Assembly (NCBI RefSeq): GCF_011058165.1
Contig: NZ_JAALEG010000042.1
Span: 1-50,308 of the forward strand
DNA: 50,308 bases
Reading direction: 5' to 3'
Source of the DNA: Rhodococcus aetherivorans
GTDB taxonomy: Bacteria > Actinomycetota > Actinomycetes > Mycobacteriales > Mycobacteriaceae
Within the stretch, counting starts at the first letter, position 1. Every line of letters starts with the position of its first letter. The position numbers and the translations under genes were made by a program. Positions 1 through 10,580 of this stretch are shown in pieces. Below the pieces are notes generated by a model, which was given only the letters and a program-made list of their open reading frames with translations, was not told where the DNA came from and did no database searches.

Positions 1-341
1 ACCACGGCCCGGTTCTCCGGAGCGGTGTATCCCGGGACGACGGTGAGGTCGGGTGGGGTGGCCAACAACGCGCCCACGACGGGGTGGTCGTGGCGCTGGG
101 CCCACGCCACGGTGATCATCACACCGGCGCTGTGCGCGACCAGCAGCACCGGGCCGGTCGTGCCGGCGACGACCTCGTCGAGGGCGGCGACGCGGGCGGC
201 GAGACCGAACTTGTCGCGCTGCAGCGGCTCGACCGTGGTCACCTTCGGCAGCCGCGCGGCGAGCAGGGTCTGCCAGTGCTCGGCGACGTGGCCGCGCAGG
301 CCCGGCACGATCACCACGGTCGTGGTATCGAGGGTGCTCAC
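1..341 (-). CDS. Small alpha/beta serine hydrolase (RBBP9/YdeN-like), 3'-truncated by window edge
   Basis: The visible 113 residues start with a beta strand followed by VPGLRGHVAEHW and contain the nucleophile elbow VAHSAG (Ser71). This pattern is typical of the RBBP9/YdeN serine hydrolase family; the Asp and His of the triad lie beyond the window edge. The GTG start overlaps the stop of the upstream MFS gene (GTGA, 338-341), so translation is probably coupled and the gene is the last visible member of the leftward operon. It may be an esterase acting on the substrate imported by that transporter, but the specificity cannot be read. The hydrolase call is secure; the subfamily is moderately so. 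Confidence 0.8.
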   Translation of the reverse strand, partial: MSTLDTTTVVIVPGLRGHVAEHWQTLLAARLPKVTTVEPLQRDKFGLAARVAALDEVVAGTTGPVLLVAHSAGVMITVAWAQRHDHPVVGALLATPPDLTVVPGYTAPENRAV

Positions 342-1693
342 TTGTCGGCTCCGGTCTGCTGCGCGGGGGTGGCGGACAGGGTGGCGAGCTTGCGGACGCC
401 GGCGGGGTAGACGCGCTTGCCGGCCAGCAGCACCGCGACCGCGCCCAGGTAGACGAGCGGCGCAAGTTGCAGAGCATTGGCGAGGCTGATCCTGTCCGCG
501 AGGACACCGACGACGAACGGGCCCGCGGCCAGCCCGAGCAGGCTGTTGGCCAGGGTGGTGGTGCCGAACGCCGACGCCCGCACGGTGGGGTGGGTCAGAT
601 TGGCGACCATCGCGGTGACCGCGCCGGTGGAGCCGGCGGAGAAGAACGCGCCCAGTCCGAGCAGCACCAGCTGGGCGGTGCCGACCGGCAGCCGGAACCC
701 GACGATCAGCAGTACCCCGGCGGCGAGGCTGATCGCGATCGCGACCGTCCACTTGCGGGCCGGGTCGATGCGGGCGGCCCGGTCGGCGACGATGCCGCAC
801 ACGATCATGCCGGCGCCGATGAGCAGCACGAAGACCGCGGCCATCGCGGCGGCCTTGTCCGCGGCCAGCCCGTAGGAGCGGCCGAAGAAGCTGGGCAGCC
901 ACGCCATCAGCGCGGCGGCGGTGAACATCTGCAGCCCGCCGCCGATGTAGGCGCACAGCACCGCGGGGTTGGTGAACAGGCTCGAAATCGGGGCACGTGC
1001 AACCGGGCCCGGCGCCTCGGTGTGGGTGGTGTTCGTGTCGTCGTCGATGGCGTGGCGGGCGAGCTTGCGCTCGCTGACCAGGGCCCAGAACAGCGCGACC
1101 AGGATCAGCCCGAAGATCGCCATCGACGCGAAGGACCAGCGCCAGGACAGCTGCACGGCGATGACCCCGCCGAATGCGACGCCGATCACCGACCCGAACG
1201 AGCCGCCGGCCATGAACGCACCCGAGAGCGAGGCCCGCAGCCGCGGCGCGAACACGCTGAGCACGACCGCGATACCGACGCTGCCGTAGGCGGCCTCACC
1301 GACCCCGACCAGGAACCGGGCGCCGAGCATCTGCTCGTAGGAGCCCGCCACCGCGCACAGCAGGGTCGCCACGCTCCACAACGCGGCCATCACGACGAGG
1401 CTGCGCACCCGGCCCCACCGGTCGGCGAGCATCGACAGCGGCAGGGTGAGCAACCCGACCATCAACGCGACCACGCTGTTCAGCGATGCGAGGTGCGAAT
1501 CCGACAGCGACCATTCGGCTTTCAGGAACGGGAACACCGCACTGAGGACCTGCCGGGACATGTAGTCCGACAGCAGCAGCCCGAAGGTGAGTGCGAACAC
1601 GAGCCACGGGTAGAACCGGGATCGCCCGCTGCGGCGAGACGGCGCCGACACGGTCGCGGTCCGCTCCGGCGCGGTGGGGGTGAGAGAGGACAT
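338..1693 (-). CDS. MFS transporter
   Basis: This 451-residue membrane protein has about 12 hydrophobic segments. The cytoplasmic loop after the second segment reads LADRWGRVRSL, the MFS motif A, and a second charged loop lies mid-protein after a hydrophilic stretch. The length and N-terminal layout fit the anion or aromatic-acid/metabolite:H+ symporter branches. The ATG at 1693 is preceded by AGGAAG at good spacing. It lies 152 nt behind the BKACE gene and overlaps the hydrolase start by 4 nt. It is inferred to import the compound degraded by this operon; substrate and direction of transport are unknown. Confidence 0.88.
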   Translation of the reverse strand: MSSLTPTAPERTATVSAPSRRSGRSRFYPWLVFALTFGLLLSDYMSRQVLSAVFPFLKAEWSLSDSHLASLNSVVALMVGLLTLPLSMLADRWGRVRSLVVMAALWSVATLLCAVAGSYEQMLGARFLVGVGEAAYGSVGIAVVLSVFAPRLRASLSGAFMAGGSFGSVIGVAFGGVIAVQLSWRWSFASMAIFGLILVALFWALVSERKLARHAIDDDTNTTHTEAPGPVARAPISSLFTNPAVLCAYIGGGLQMFTAAALMAWLPSFFGRSYGLAADKAAAMAAVFVLLIGAGMIVCGIVADRAARIDPARKWTVAIAISLAAGVLLIVGFRLPVGTAQLVLLGLGAFFSAGSTGAVTAMVANLTHPTVRASAFGTTTLANSLLGLAAGPFVVGVLADRISLANALQLAPLVYLGAVAVLLAGKRVYPAGVRKLATLSATPAQQTGADK

Positions 1694-1804
1694 GATCTTC
1701 CTAAACCTCGGGTGGGGTGGGGAGGAGCGCGATGGCTGGGGGTGAAGTTTGTGGTGCTGACGGCCGGTGGGAGAAAGGGTTCCGCGTGCCCGGGGGCGCG
1801 GCAC

Positions 1805-1824
1805 GGGGCGTGGTGTCACGCCCC
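1805..1824. terminator. Hairpin between BKACE and MFS genes
   Basis: A perfect 8-bp stem (GGGGCGTG/CACGCCCC) with a 4-nt loop sits in the 152-nt gap between the BKACE stop and the MFS start. There is no T-run. It could be an intra-operon attenuator, an mRNA-stabilising 3' hairpin, or a partial terminator that lowers expression of the transporter. Confidence 0.4.
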
Positions 1825-1845
1825 GCGGGTCACGCGGATGCTGCG

Positions 1846-2898
1846 TCAGGCGTGCTGGGTGAAGCCGCGCTGGCCGGGGCGGCGGTTGGGTGCGAAGCCG
1901 ATCTTGGCGAGGGTCTCCTCGGCGCTGGTGTAGTGCTCGTCGAGCTTGTAGATCTCGCGGGCCTCCTTGCCGGTGGCGACCTCGCGACCGAGTTCGTTCG
2001 CGATGCGGACGAGCTGTTCGACCTGCGCCACGGAGGTCATCTTCTCGCCCTTGCGGCCCCACAGGGTGTCCTCGGTGCCGCAGCGGGCGTGCAGGCCCAT
2101 CGCGATGGCCATGGTGTTGACCGGCAGCACGCTGCGCATCAGGGTTTCCAGGGTGAGCACCGCCCCGTCGGGGGTGCGGCGGATGAACTCCATCATGTTG
2201 TACGGGTTGGGACCGTCGAAGCCGCCGCCGATGCCGACCCAGGTCACCATCAGCGGGCCGGTGTAGACGCCGCGACGGATCAACCGCTCCACGGTCTCGA
2301 GCTGGGCGATGTTGGCGAGCTGGAAGTGCGGCTGGATACCGTTGGCCTGCAGCCGGCGCAGGTGCTCCTCGACCCAGCCCGGCCCGGCCGGGACGGTCAT
2401 CTCGCGGTAGGCGTCGTAGACCTCGGGGCGCTCGAAGGAGGTGCCGGCGATGTCGTCGGCGGTCATCAGCTCGACGATGTTCATCTGATTGGTGTTGATC
2501 GCGATGGTGACCTGGTCGGGCTTGGGGTCGAGTTCGGCGAGCATGTGGCGGGTGTCGTCGGAGAGCCACTTCGCGTCCGCGCCCTCGCCTTCGGGTGCGA
2601 ACGAGATCGAGCCGCCGACCTGCAGGATCATCTCGGGTACCGCCTCGCGCAGCCGTGCCAGCAGCTCGTTGAACTTCGAGAGCCGCTTGGAGCCCTTGCC
2701 GTCGAGTTCCCGCACGTGGATGTGCAGCACGGTCGCGCCGGCCTCGTAGCAGTCCACCGCCTTCTGCACGTGCTCGTCCATGGTCAGTGGCAGGTCCTCG
2801 GCGAAGTCGTCGATGTCCCACTCCGGGCCGTAGGGGGCGACGGTGATGACCAGCTTCTCCTGGTTCTCCGGGAACAGGGCGTCGTCGTGGAAGTGCAT
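1846..2898 (-). CDS. BKACE-family (DUF849) beta-keto acid cleavage enzyme
   Basis: This 350-residue TIM-barrel protein belongs to the 3-keto-5-aminohexanoate cleavage (Kce) family. Family members condense a beta-keto acid with acetyl-CoA, giving acetoacetate and a new acyl-CoA. The metal ligands are visible as the HIH pair (His59, His61) in VLHIHVREL and Glu276 in ARCGTEDTLW. Other landmarks are LQVGGSIS near residue 92 and the Gly-rich GIGGG at 222-226. The start has GGAG 8 nt upstream. It is 60 nt behind the TauD gene. The substrate class is set by variable active-site residues that cannot be interpreted by eye, so the beta-keto acid is unknown. Carnitine-type breakdown also uses a BKACE, but no carnitine dehydrogenase is present here. 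Confidence 0.88.
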   Translation of the reverse strand: MHFHDDALFPENQEKLVITVAPYGPEWDIDDFAEDLPLTMDEHVQKAVDCYEAGATVLHIHVRELDGKGSKRLSKFNELLARLREAVPEMILQVGGSISFAPEGEGADAKWLSDDTRHMLAELDPKPDQVTIAINTNQMNIVELMTADDIAGTSFERPEVYDAYREMTVPAGPGWVEEHLRRLQANGIQPHFQLANIAQLETVERLIRRGVYTGPLMVTWVGIGGGFDGPNPYNMMEFIRRTPDGAVLTLETLMRSVLPVNTMAIAMGLHARCGTEDTLWGRKGEKMTSVAQVEQLVRIANELGREVATGKEAREIYKLDEHYTSAEETLAKIGFAPNRRPGQRGFTQHA

Positions 2899-2958
2899 GG
2901 TGGTGCTCCGATCAGAGTTGTGGTGGGGTTGGTGAGGGTGAACGGGACGGGGGAGGGG

Positions 2959-3855
2959 TCAGAAGGTGGCGTCGCCGACGATGCCGGCGCGTTCCATCTT
3001 GCGTACTGCGGGCCAATAGTCCTGCACCGCATAGTGTTGCGTGGATCGGTTGTCCCAGATGGCGACGCTGTCGGGGGTCCAGCGCCACCGCACCTGGTAT
3101 TCCGGGATCGCGGCCTGGCTGATCAGGTAGCGCAGCAGATCCCCGGCGCCGGGGGCGTAGTCGATGCCGAAGCGGACGTTGTCGGGGGTGTGGTAGTTGA
3201 CGAAATGGGTGGCGAAGGCGTTGACGAACAGGATCTTCTCCCCGGTTTCCGGATGGGTGCGCACCACCGGGTGCTCGGCGTCGGGGAACCGCTCGTGCAG
3301 CGCGTGCCGGGCCTCGAGGGGCATGTTCGCACCGAAGCTGGCCTCGATGCTGTGGCGGGCGCGCAGCCCGTCGATCCGGTCCTTCACCGATTGCGGCAGC
3401 CGCGTGTAGGCCAGCGCCATGTTCACCCAGACGGTGTCGCCGCCGACCGGTGGGATCTCCACGGCGCGCAGCACCGAACCCATCGGAGGGTTCTGCCGCC
3501 ACGTGGCGTCGCAGTGGTAGGCGTTCTCGTAGTGCTCCGGCGCGCTGTCGAGGTCCTTGTAGATCCGCACCAGCCCGGGATGGTCGGGGTCGCTGCCGGC
3601 CACCGGGTGATCCTCGAGCGGGCCGAACCGTTCCGCCAGCGCGACGTGCTCGGCGCGGGTGAAGTCCTGCCCGCGCAGGAACAGCACCTTGTGACGCAGC
3701 AGCAGCGCACGCAGCTCGGCGAACAGGGCGTCGTCGCGCGACACCTCGCCCAGGTCCACGTCGAACAGCTCCGCACCGATCGTGGCGGTCAACGGCTCGA
3801 TCCGGAACGGGGTCACCGTCCGTGTCCGCCGGGGCATCTCGATCGTGACAGACAT
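2959..3855 (-). CDS. TauD/TfdA-family Fe(II)/2-oxoglutarate dioxygenase
   Basis: This 298-residue protein has the double-stranded beta-helix layout of the TauD family. The HxD iron ligands are His114 and Asp116 (AYHCDATW), the distal histidine is His274 (NRSTQHYA), and the Arg residues expected to bind 2-oxoglutarate follow in RKMERA (285-290). Such enzymes hydroxylate, and thereby often cleave, sulfonates, sulfate esters, aryloxyacids or related carboxylates. The ATG at 3855 follows AGGAGA. A longer in-frame extension upstream exists but lies over the MDR gene and is not coding. Together with the BKACE it suggests hydroxylation or release of a keto acid that is then cleaved. The substrate is not identifiable. 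Confidence 0.9.
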   Translation of the reverse strand: MSVTIEMPRRTRTVTPFRIEPLTATIGAELFDVDLGEVSRDDALFAELRALLLRHKVLFLRGQDFTRAEHVALAERFGPLEDHPVAGSDPDHPGLVRIYKDLDSAPEHYENAYHCDATWRQNPPMGSVLRAVEIPPVGGDTVWVNMALAYTRLPQSVKDRIDGLRARHSIEASFGANMPLEARHALHERFPDAEHPVVRTHPETGEKILFVNAFATHFVNYHTPDNVRFGIDYAPGAGDLLRYLISQAAIPEYQVRWRWTPDSVAIWDNRSTQHYAVQDYWPAVRKMERAGIVGDATF

Positions 3856-3911
3856 TGCGTTGTCTCCTAGAAGAATTGGGGTTCGGTGACGGTGTCGGGT
3901 ATTCGCCGGGT

Positions 3912-4886
3912 TCAGAGGGTGAAGACCGAGGTGCCGATGCTGGCGCCGGCCTCGAGATCGCGGTGTGCGGTCACCGCGTCGGCCAGCTCGTAGCGCTGGT
4001 TGATGTCGATGCGGATACGGCCGGCGGCGACGTGGCCGAACACCTCGCCGGCCAGTTCGGCCCGCTCGGCCGGGTCGGCGATGTAGTCCGCCAGCGCGGG
4101 ACGGGTCACGAACAGCGAGCCCTTCACCGCCAGCGACATCGCGTCGATCGGCGGGATCGGTCCGGACGCGGTGCCGAAGCACACCAGCAGGCCGCGGCGG
4201 GCCAGCGAGTCGAGCGAGGTCGCGAAGGTGGAGGCGCCGATGCTGTCGAACACCACCGGCACTCCGACCCCGTCGGTGATCTCGCGGACCCGGGCGGGGA
4301 CGTTCTCGCGGGTGTAGACGATCACGTGTGCACAGCCGTTGGCGCGGGCGATCTCGGCCTTCGCGTCGCTGGACACGGTGCCGATCACGTTGATGCCCAG
4401 CAGATTCGCCCATTGGGTGACGATGGAGCCGACCCCGCCTGCGGCGGCGTGCAGCAGCACCGTGTCCCCGGCGTCCAGCGCGACGATGCGCCGCAGTAGA
4501 TACGCACTGGTGAGCCCGCGCATGGTCATCGACGCCGCGGTCTCGAACGCGATCCCGCCCGGGAGCGTGATCAGGTGCTCGGCCGGCATCACCCGCTCGG
4601 TGCTGTAGGCGCCCAGCGGGCTGCCGGTGTAGGTGACGCGGTCACCCTCCCGCACGTGCGACACGCCGGTGCCGACGGCCTCGACCACACCCGCCGCCTC
4701 GACGCCCATGCCGGCGGGCAACGCGGCCGGGTAGAGCCCGGTCCGGAAGTAGGTGTCGGCGAAGTTGAGGCCGACCGCACCGTGGCGGATCCGGACCTCG
4801 CCCGGGCCGGGTTCCCCGACCTCGGCGTTCTCCCACCGCAGGACCTCCGGTCCACCGGTCTCGTAGAAACGAACGGCCTTCGCCAC
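3912..4886 (-). CDS. NADPH:quinone oxidoreductase-type MDR protein
   Basis: This 324-residue medium-chain dehydrogenase/reductase resembles QOR (zeta-crystallin). It has the GroES-like N-terminal domain, the nucleotide-binding motif AAAGGVGS (147-154) and the family sequence NFADTYFRTGLYP (41-53). No structural-zinc cysteine cluster is present, as expected for the zinc-free QOR branch. It probably reduces a quinone or enone with NADPH. The GTG start at 4886 is supported by AGAAGGAG at good spacing. It is the first gene of the leftward operon and reads out from the 630-nt divergent regulatory region. Confidence 0.88.
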   Translation of the reverse strand: MAKAVRFYETGGPEVLRWENAEVGEPGPGEVRIRHGAVGLNFADTYFRTGLYPAALPAGMGVEAAGVVEAVGTGVSHVREGDRVTYTGSPLGAYSTERVMPAEHLITLPGGIAFETAASMTMRGLTSAYLLRRIVALDAGDTVLLHAAAGGVGSIVTQWANLLGINVIGTVSSDAKAEIARANGCAHVIVYTRENVPARVREITDGVGVPVVFDSIGASTFATSLDSLARRGLLVCFGTASGPIPPIDAMSLAVKGSLFVTRPALADYIADPAERAELAGEVFGHVAAGRIRIDINQRYELADAVTAHRDLEAGASIGTSVFTL

Positions 4887-5516
4887 GGTATTCTCCTTCT
4901 CGGTCCCGGGTGCTCGCGTCGTGACGACTCGGAGATCCGAAACGTTGTGCTGTGGAACAGCTTTTGGATTCGCTCGGGTGCGCCGGTTCGGCTTGTGAGG
5001 GCGGTCACCGGGTGGCCCGTGCTGTGATGAACCCAACTCTAGTCGGACCATCCCATGGATACTTATCCTGGCGGGACTCCAAATATTCGCTTCGGGACGC
5101 TGCGGCGATCCAGCGGCCTCGCCGGCCCGGGACGTGCATCCCGCCGGGTTCGAGCCGGCTGCATCCCGGATGCGAGGGGCGTGATGGTGTGGGACGGTGT
5201 CGGTCGATCGAGCCGACCGGGGCGGCGTCGGTGTGCGACAACGGTGCTCATCGGATTCGCGTGGACTGCAGGCGGTGTGGTCTGTGCGCCATCAACCCTG
5301 TCCCGATACGAATAGTCTGCTGACCCGATGAGATAAGTACGGTGGGTGCGGTTCGGCTACCGTGGAGTGGCAAGCCGAAGACCCACATGGGTTCTCGATC
5401 GAGTCCCGCACTCCGCGGGCCACGTCCCCAGCACCGGGATCGTCGATGCAGCCGGCCGAGGCGGCCACCTGCCCGACGTGCTCGAAAACACCCGTCGCCA
5501 CCCCTCAGGAAGATCG
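4887..5516. other. Divergent intergenic region between the two catabolic operons
   Basis: No convincing gene was seen in these 630 nt. The region holds the presumed promoters for the leftward QOR-TauD-BKACE-MFS operon and the rightward acyl-CoA dehydrogenase operon. Visible signals are the inverted repeat GGATA-CT-TATCC (5057-5068), the octamer GATAAGTA occurring once toward each operon (complement strand near 5059-5066, plus strand 5332-5339), and direct CCCGAT repeats 22 bp apart (5302 and 5324) described separately. Confidence 0.7.
5299..5330. promoter_or_regulatory. Candidate AraC-type direct-repeat operator P1
   Basis: TGTCCCGATA begins at 5299 and CCCGATG at 5324, so the CCCGAT cores are exactly 22 bp (two helical turns) apart. 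This is the geometry commonly bound by AraC-family proteins. The site lies about 190-220 nt upstream of the acyl-CoA dehydrogenase start. A sequence sharing the 10-mer, the 22-bp spacing and part of the spacer recurs just after the AraC-family gene (12702-12733). Function is inferred. Confidence 0.4.
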
Positions 5517-6662
5517 ATGACCAGGACCATCTATACCGCCGACCACCTCGCCTTTCGTGACACGGTGCGTGACTTCACGCAGCGCCACCTGATTCCGGAG
5601 CACGAGCGGATCATCGAGCAGCGGTTCATCGACCGCGAGATCTGGATCGAGGCGGGCAAGCTCGGCCTGCTCGGTCTGGAGGTACCCGAACAGTACGGTG
5701 GCAGCGCGGCGGGAGACTACCGGTTCAATGCTGTTGTGGGGGAGGAACTCTCGCGGGTGAGTGCCGCGATCGCGTCGAGTTTCGGCATCCACTACGACAT
5801 CGTGGCGCCGTATCTGGTGGAGCTGACCACCGAGGAGCAGAAGCAGCGGTGGCTGCCGGGGTTCTGCACCGGTGAACTGGTCGCCGCGATCGCGATGACC
5901 GAACCGGCCGCGGGCTCGGACCTGGCCGGATTGAAGACCACCGCCCGACGCGACGGGGAGGACTGGATCCTCAACGGGTCCAAGACGTTCATCACCAACG
6001 GTTACCACGCCGACCTGGTGATCGTGGCGGCGAAGACCAGTCCGGAGAAGAAGGCCAAGGGCATCACCCTGTTCGCGGTCGAGACCGGCACGGCGGGCTT
6101 CGAACGGGGCCGCAAGCTGGACAAGGTCGGCCAACCCGAGTCCGACACCGCCGAGTTGTTCTTCACCGACGTCCGGGTCCCGGCGGCGAACGTGATCGGC
6201 GAGGTCGACGGCGGGTTCGCGCACATGATGCGAATGCTGCCGCAGGAACGGATCTGCGCGGCGGTGTCGAATCTCGCGCACGCCGAGGCGATCCTGGCCG
6301 AGACCCTCGACTATGCCCGGGCGCGCAAGGCGTTCGGCCAGGCGATCGGCTCGTTCCAGTACAACAAGTTCCTCTTCGCCGAACTGGTCACCACGCTCGA
6401 GGTGGCGCAGGCGTTCGTCGATCGGTGCGTGCAGGCACACACCGAGGGGCGGCTCACCGCGGTGGACGCCGCGAAGGCCAAGTGGTGGAGCTCGCAGGTG
6501 CAGAACCAGATCCTCGACAGTTGCGTCCAGCTGCACGGCGGCTACGGGTTCATGAACGAATACCGGGTCGCGCGGGCGTGGAAGGACGCACGGGTGACCA
6601 AGATCTGGGCCGGGTCCAACGAGATCATGAAGGAGATCATCGGACGGGACCTCGGACTGTGA
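5517..6662 (+). CDS. Acyl-CoA dehydrogenase with LCAD-type active site
   Basis: This 381-residue FAD enzyme introduces the alpha,beta double bond in acyl-CoA. The flavin and substrate motifs AMTEPAAGSDLAGLKT (126-141) and ITNGYHADLVIVAAKT are clear. At the C-terminus the usual catalytic-base position reads IWAGSNEIMKEIIGR, with Ala where MCAD-type enzymes carry Glu. LPQERI at 241-246 supplies Glu244, the base position used by long-chain and isovaleryl-type enzymes. It is therefore probably active with an LCAD/IVD-like arrangement, compatible with long or branched chains. The ATG at 5517 follows AGGAAG; an in-frame extension upstream lacks an SD site. It is the first gene of the rightward operon. 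Confidence 0.92.
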   Translation: MTRTIYTADHLAFRDTVRDFTQRHLIPEHERIIEQRFIDREIWIEAGKLGLLGLEVPEQYGGSAAGDYRFNAVVGEELSRVSAAIASSFGIHYDIVAPYLVELTTEEQKQRWLPGFCTGELVAAIAMTEPAAGSDLAGLKTTARRDGEDWILNGSKTFITNGYHADLVIVAAKTSPEKKAKGITLFAVETGTAGFERGRKLDKVGQPESDTAELFFTDVRVPAANVIGEVDGGFAHMMRMLPQERICAAVSNLAHAEAILAETLDYARARKAFGQAIGSFQYNKFLFAELVTTLEVAQAFVDRCVQAHTEGRLTAVDAAKAKWWSSQVQNQILDSCVQLHGGYGFMNEYRVARAWKDARVTKIWAGSNEIMKEIIGRDLGL

Positions 6663-6882
6663 GCATCACCGCGCCGGCCACCCACGCGAGCGAACCCACC
6701 GAGTGGCTCGCCCGGCTGACGCGCACCCGGTCCGACGCCGCCGCCCGCATCGCGTGGCTGACCGGGGTGCTCGGCTCCATTCGCTGGGCTCCGGCGCTGT
6801 GCGTGCCCCTTCGGCCCCACGCCGGTTCGGAGACGACCACCGACCACGACCCCTTTCTCGAACCACACCGGAGAACCACAGC

Positions 6883-6886
<4 letters not shown>
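6659..6886 (+). CDS. Possible 75-aa coupled small protein
   Basis: A GTG at 6659 overlaps the acyl-CoA dehydrogenase stop by 4 nt (GTGA), and the stop at 6884-6886 overlaps the next ATG by 4 nt (ATGA). The 75 residues start SITAPATHASEPTEWLARL, include a Trp-containing amphipathic middle (RIAWLTGVLGSIRWAPAL), and have a polar tail ending HRRTTA. No family is recognised. Both junctions have the exact geometry of coupled genes, which argues for translation. The alternative is a non-coding 220-nt spacer, since the ligase gene has its own GGAG site. Confidence 0.35.
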
Positions 6887-8396
<1,510 letters not shown>

Positions 8397-8400
<4 letters not shown>

Positions 8401-10100
8401 CCACCACCACCACCAAGCCGGCACACCGCCCCGACGAGCTCGCCGCGCCGCTGGACCTGCTGCTGGCCGGCTCGGCCCGCGGCGTGGCCGGCCGGATGCT
8501 GCCCAACCGATCCTGGGCCCGGCTCGCGGGCGGGCTGGCCACCCGCCCGGGCACGCTCGCGCACCGCGGCGGAAACCTGGCCAAGGAACTCGCTGCGGTC
8601 GCCGCCGGCCGCGCCGACCGCGCACCCGGCAAGGGCGACAAACGATTCGCCGACCCGGCGTGGCAGAACAACCCCTGGTTGCACCGCAGCATGCAGGCCT
8701 ACCTCGCCACCGCCGACACCGCCTATGCCCTGCTCGCGGACGCGGGCTTGGACTGGCGCGACACCGAACGGATGCGGTTCGTGCTCGACAACCTCGTCGA
8801 GGGCCTCGCGCCGAGCAACAATCCGCTGCTCAACCCGCTCGGGTGGAAGGCGCTCATCGACACCGGCGGCCTGTCCGTGCTGCGCGGGGCGCGCGCGTTC
8901 GCCCGCGACATGGCCACCAAGCCGCGGGTGCCGGCGATGATCGAAGACGGCGCCTACACCCTCGGCGAGACCGTCGCGGTCACACCCGGGGCAGTGGTGT
9001 TGCGCACCCCGGTGTTCGAGCTGATCCAGTACGCTCCGCAATCCGCGACCGTGCGCGAGGTGCCGCTGCTGATGGTGCCGCCGGTGATCAACAAGTACTA
9101 CATCACCGACATCGCCCCCGGTCGCAGCATGATCGAGTACTTCGTCGCCCAGGGCCAGCAGGTGTTCGCCATCTCCTGGCGAAACCCCCACGCCGAGCAT
9201 CGGGACTGGGACCTCGACACCTACGGCGGCGCGATCCTCGAGGCGATGGACGCCGTCCAGGGGATCACCGGCACCGACCGCACGCATCTGCAGGGCAGCT
9301 GCTCGGGCGGGATCCTGGCCGCGACGACCGCCGCGTACCTGGCTGCCACCGGCCACGGCGACCGGGTTGCCGGGCTCACCCTGGCGGTGACCGTGCTCGA
9401 CCAGGCCCAGGCCGGGTTCGCCGCCGCCGCCCTCGACGCACGCACCGCCGAGACCGCGATCGAACGCTCGCAGTCCAGGGGCTTCCTGGACGGGGACGAG
9501 CTGGCCGAGGTGTTCGCCTGGCTGCGCCCGACCGACCTGGTGTGGCGCTACTGGGTCAACAACTACCTGCAGGGACGCCCGCCCGCGCCGTTCGACGTGC
9601 TGCATTGGAACGCCGACACCACTCGCATGACCGCCGGCCTGCACCGCGACCTGGTCCGTATCGGCGCTACCAACGCGCTGGCCACCCCCGGCACGATCGA
9701 CCTGTTGGGCACCCCGATCGACCTCGGAGCGGTCACCGCCGACGCGTACGTGATCGGCGGCATCGCCGACCACATCTCGCCATGGCAGTCCTGCCACCGC
9801 AGCGCCGCCCTGCTCGGCGGCGCCGACACCCGGTTCGTGCTCTCCACCAGCGGGCACGTCGCCGCGCTGGTCAACCCACCCGGAAACCCCAAGGCGTCCT
9901 TCCGGGTCGGGCCCGTCGACGCGGACACCCCGGAGCAATGGTTCGACCGCGCGACGGTCACCCGCGACTCCTGGTGGCCGGACTACACCACCTGGCTCGC
10001 CGCGCGCAGCGGCGCCACCGTCGCCGCACCCACCACGCTCGGCGGCGCCGGCCACTCCCCGCTCGACCCCGCTCCCGGCACCTACGTACACCACATCTGA
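8397..10100 (+). CDS. phaC: Poly(3-hydroxyalkanoate) synthase-like protein
   Basis: This 567-residue alpha/beta-fold protein has the PHA synthase signature: the lipase-like box with Cys in place of Ser (GSCSGG, Cys302), Asp458 in GGIADHISPW and His487 in STSGHVAALVNPPGN. The N-terminal domain contains the conserved NPLLNPLGWK region, and NKYYITDIAPGRSMIEYFVAQG precedes the core. Such synthases polymerise (R)-3-hydroxyacyl-CoA into storage polyester on granules. No phasin, PhaE or PhaR subunit gene is adjacent, which fits a stand-alone class I/II-type enzyme. The gene is coupled to the upstream ligase by a 4-nt overlap and precedes the MaoC hydratase by 27 nt. Confidence 0.88.
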
Positions 10101-10127
10101 CCCACCACGACCTCAGGAAGCGACATC

Positions 10128-10580
10128 ATGACCACCACACTCGACAACCCGAAAGCACTGCTCGACCTGGTCGGGCACGAACTCGGCCGCACCGACTGGC
10201 GCGAGATCACCCAGGAGCAGGTGAACCGGTTCGCCGACGCCACCGGCGACCACCAGTGGATCCACACCGACCCCGACCGGGCGGTGGCCGGACCGTTCGG
10301 CACCACCATCGCGCACGGCTACCTCACCCTGTCGCTGACGCCGATCGTGCTCGCCGAGGTACTCGCCATCGACCACCTCGGGATGGCAGTGAACTACGGG
10401 GTGAACAAGGTCCGATTCCCCGCGCCGGTCCCGGTCGGAGCCGAACTGCGCGCCACCGTCACCCTCACCGCCGCAGTGGAGAAACCCGCCGGCATCGAGG
10501 CCGTGTTCACCCTCACCTACGAGATCCGGGGCGGGACGCGGCCGGTGTGCGTCGCCGAGGTCGTCGTCGTCTACCGATGA
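10128..10580 (+). CDS. phaJ: MaoC-family (R)-specific enoyl-CoA hydratase (PhaJ-like)
   Basis: This 150-residue single hot-dog-fold protein has the hydratase-2 motif in the form FADATGDHQWIHTDP, giving the catalytic pair Asp41 and His46. It is followed by GTTIAHGYLTLSL. Such proteins hydrate trans-2-enoyl-CoA to (R)-3-hydroxyacyl-CoA, the substrate of PHA synthase, and so connect beta-oxidation to polymer. AGGAAG precedes the ATG, and the stop overlaps the start of the following hydrolase. Its position directly after phaC supports this role. Single-domain MaoC proteins can have other roles, so the symbol is given with some reserve. Confidence 0.85.
   Translation: MTTTLDNPKALLDLVGHELGRTDWREITQEQVNRFADATGDHQWIHTDPDRAVAGPFGTTIAHGYLTLSLTPIVLAEVLAIDHLGMAVNYGVNKVRFPAPVPVGAELRATVTLTAAVEKPAGIEAVFTLTYEIRGGTRPVCVAEVVVVYR

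Noticed and set aside
1717-3870. Long plus-strand open frame of about 717 codons across the BKACE and TauD genes
   Set aside because: It is antisense to two genes with clear catalytic motifs. High GC gives long empty antisense frames here, and its translation shows no recognisable motif.
8660-10580. Plus-strand frame overlapping phaC and the MaoC gene, reading into the PhaZ-like gene
   Set aside because: Only its last 273 codons (from 10577) are coding. The upstream part is an Arg-rich out-of-frame reading of phaC.
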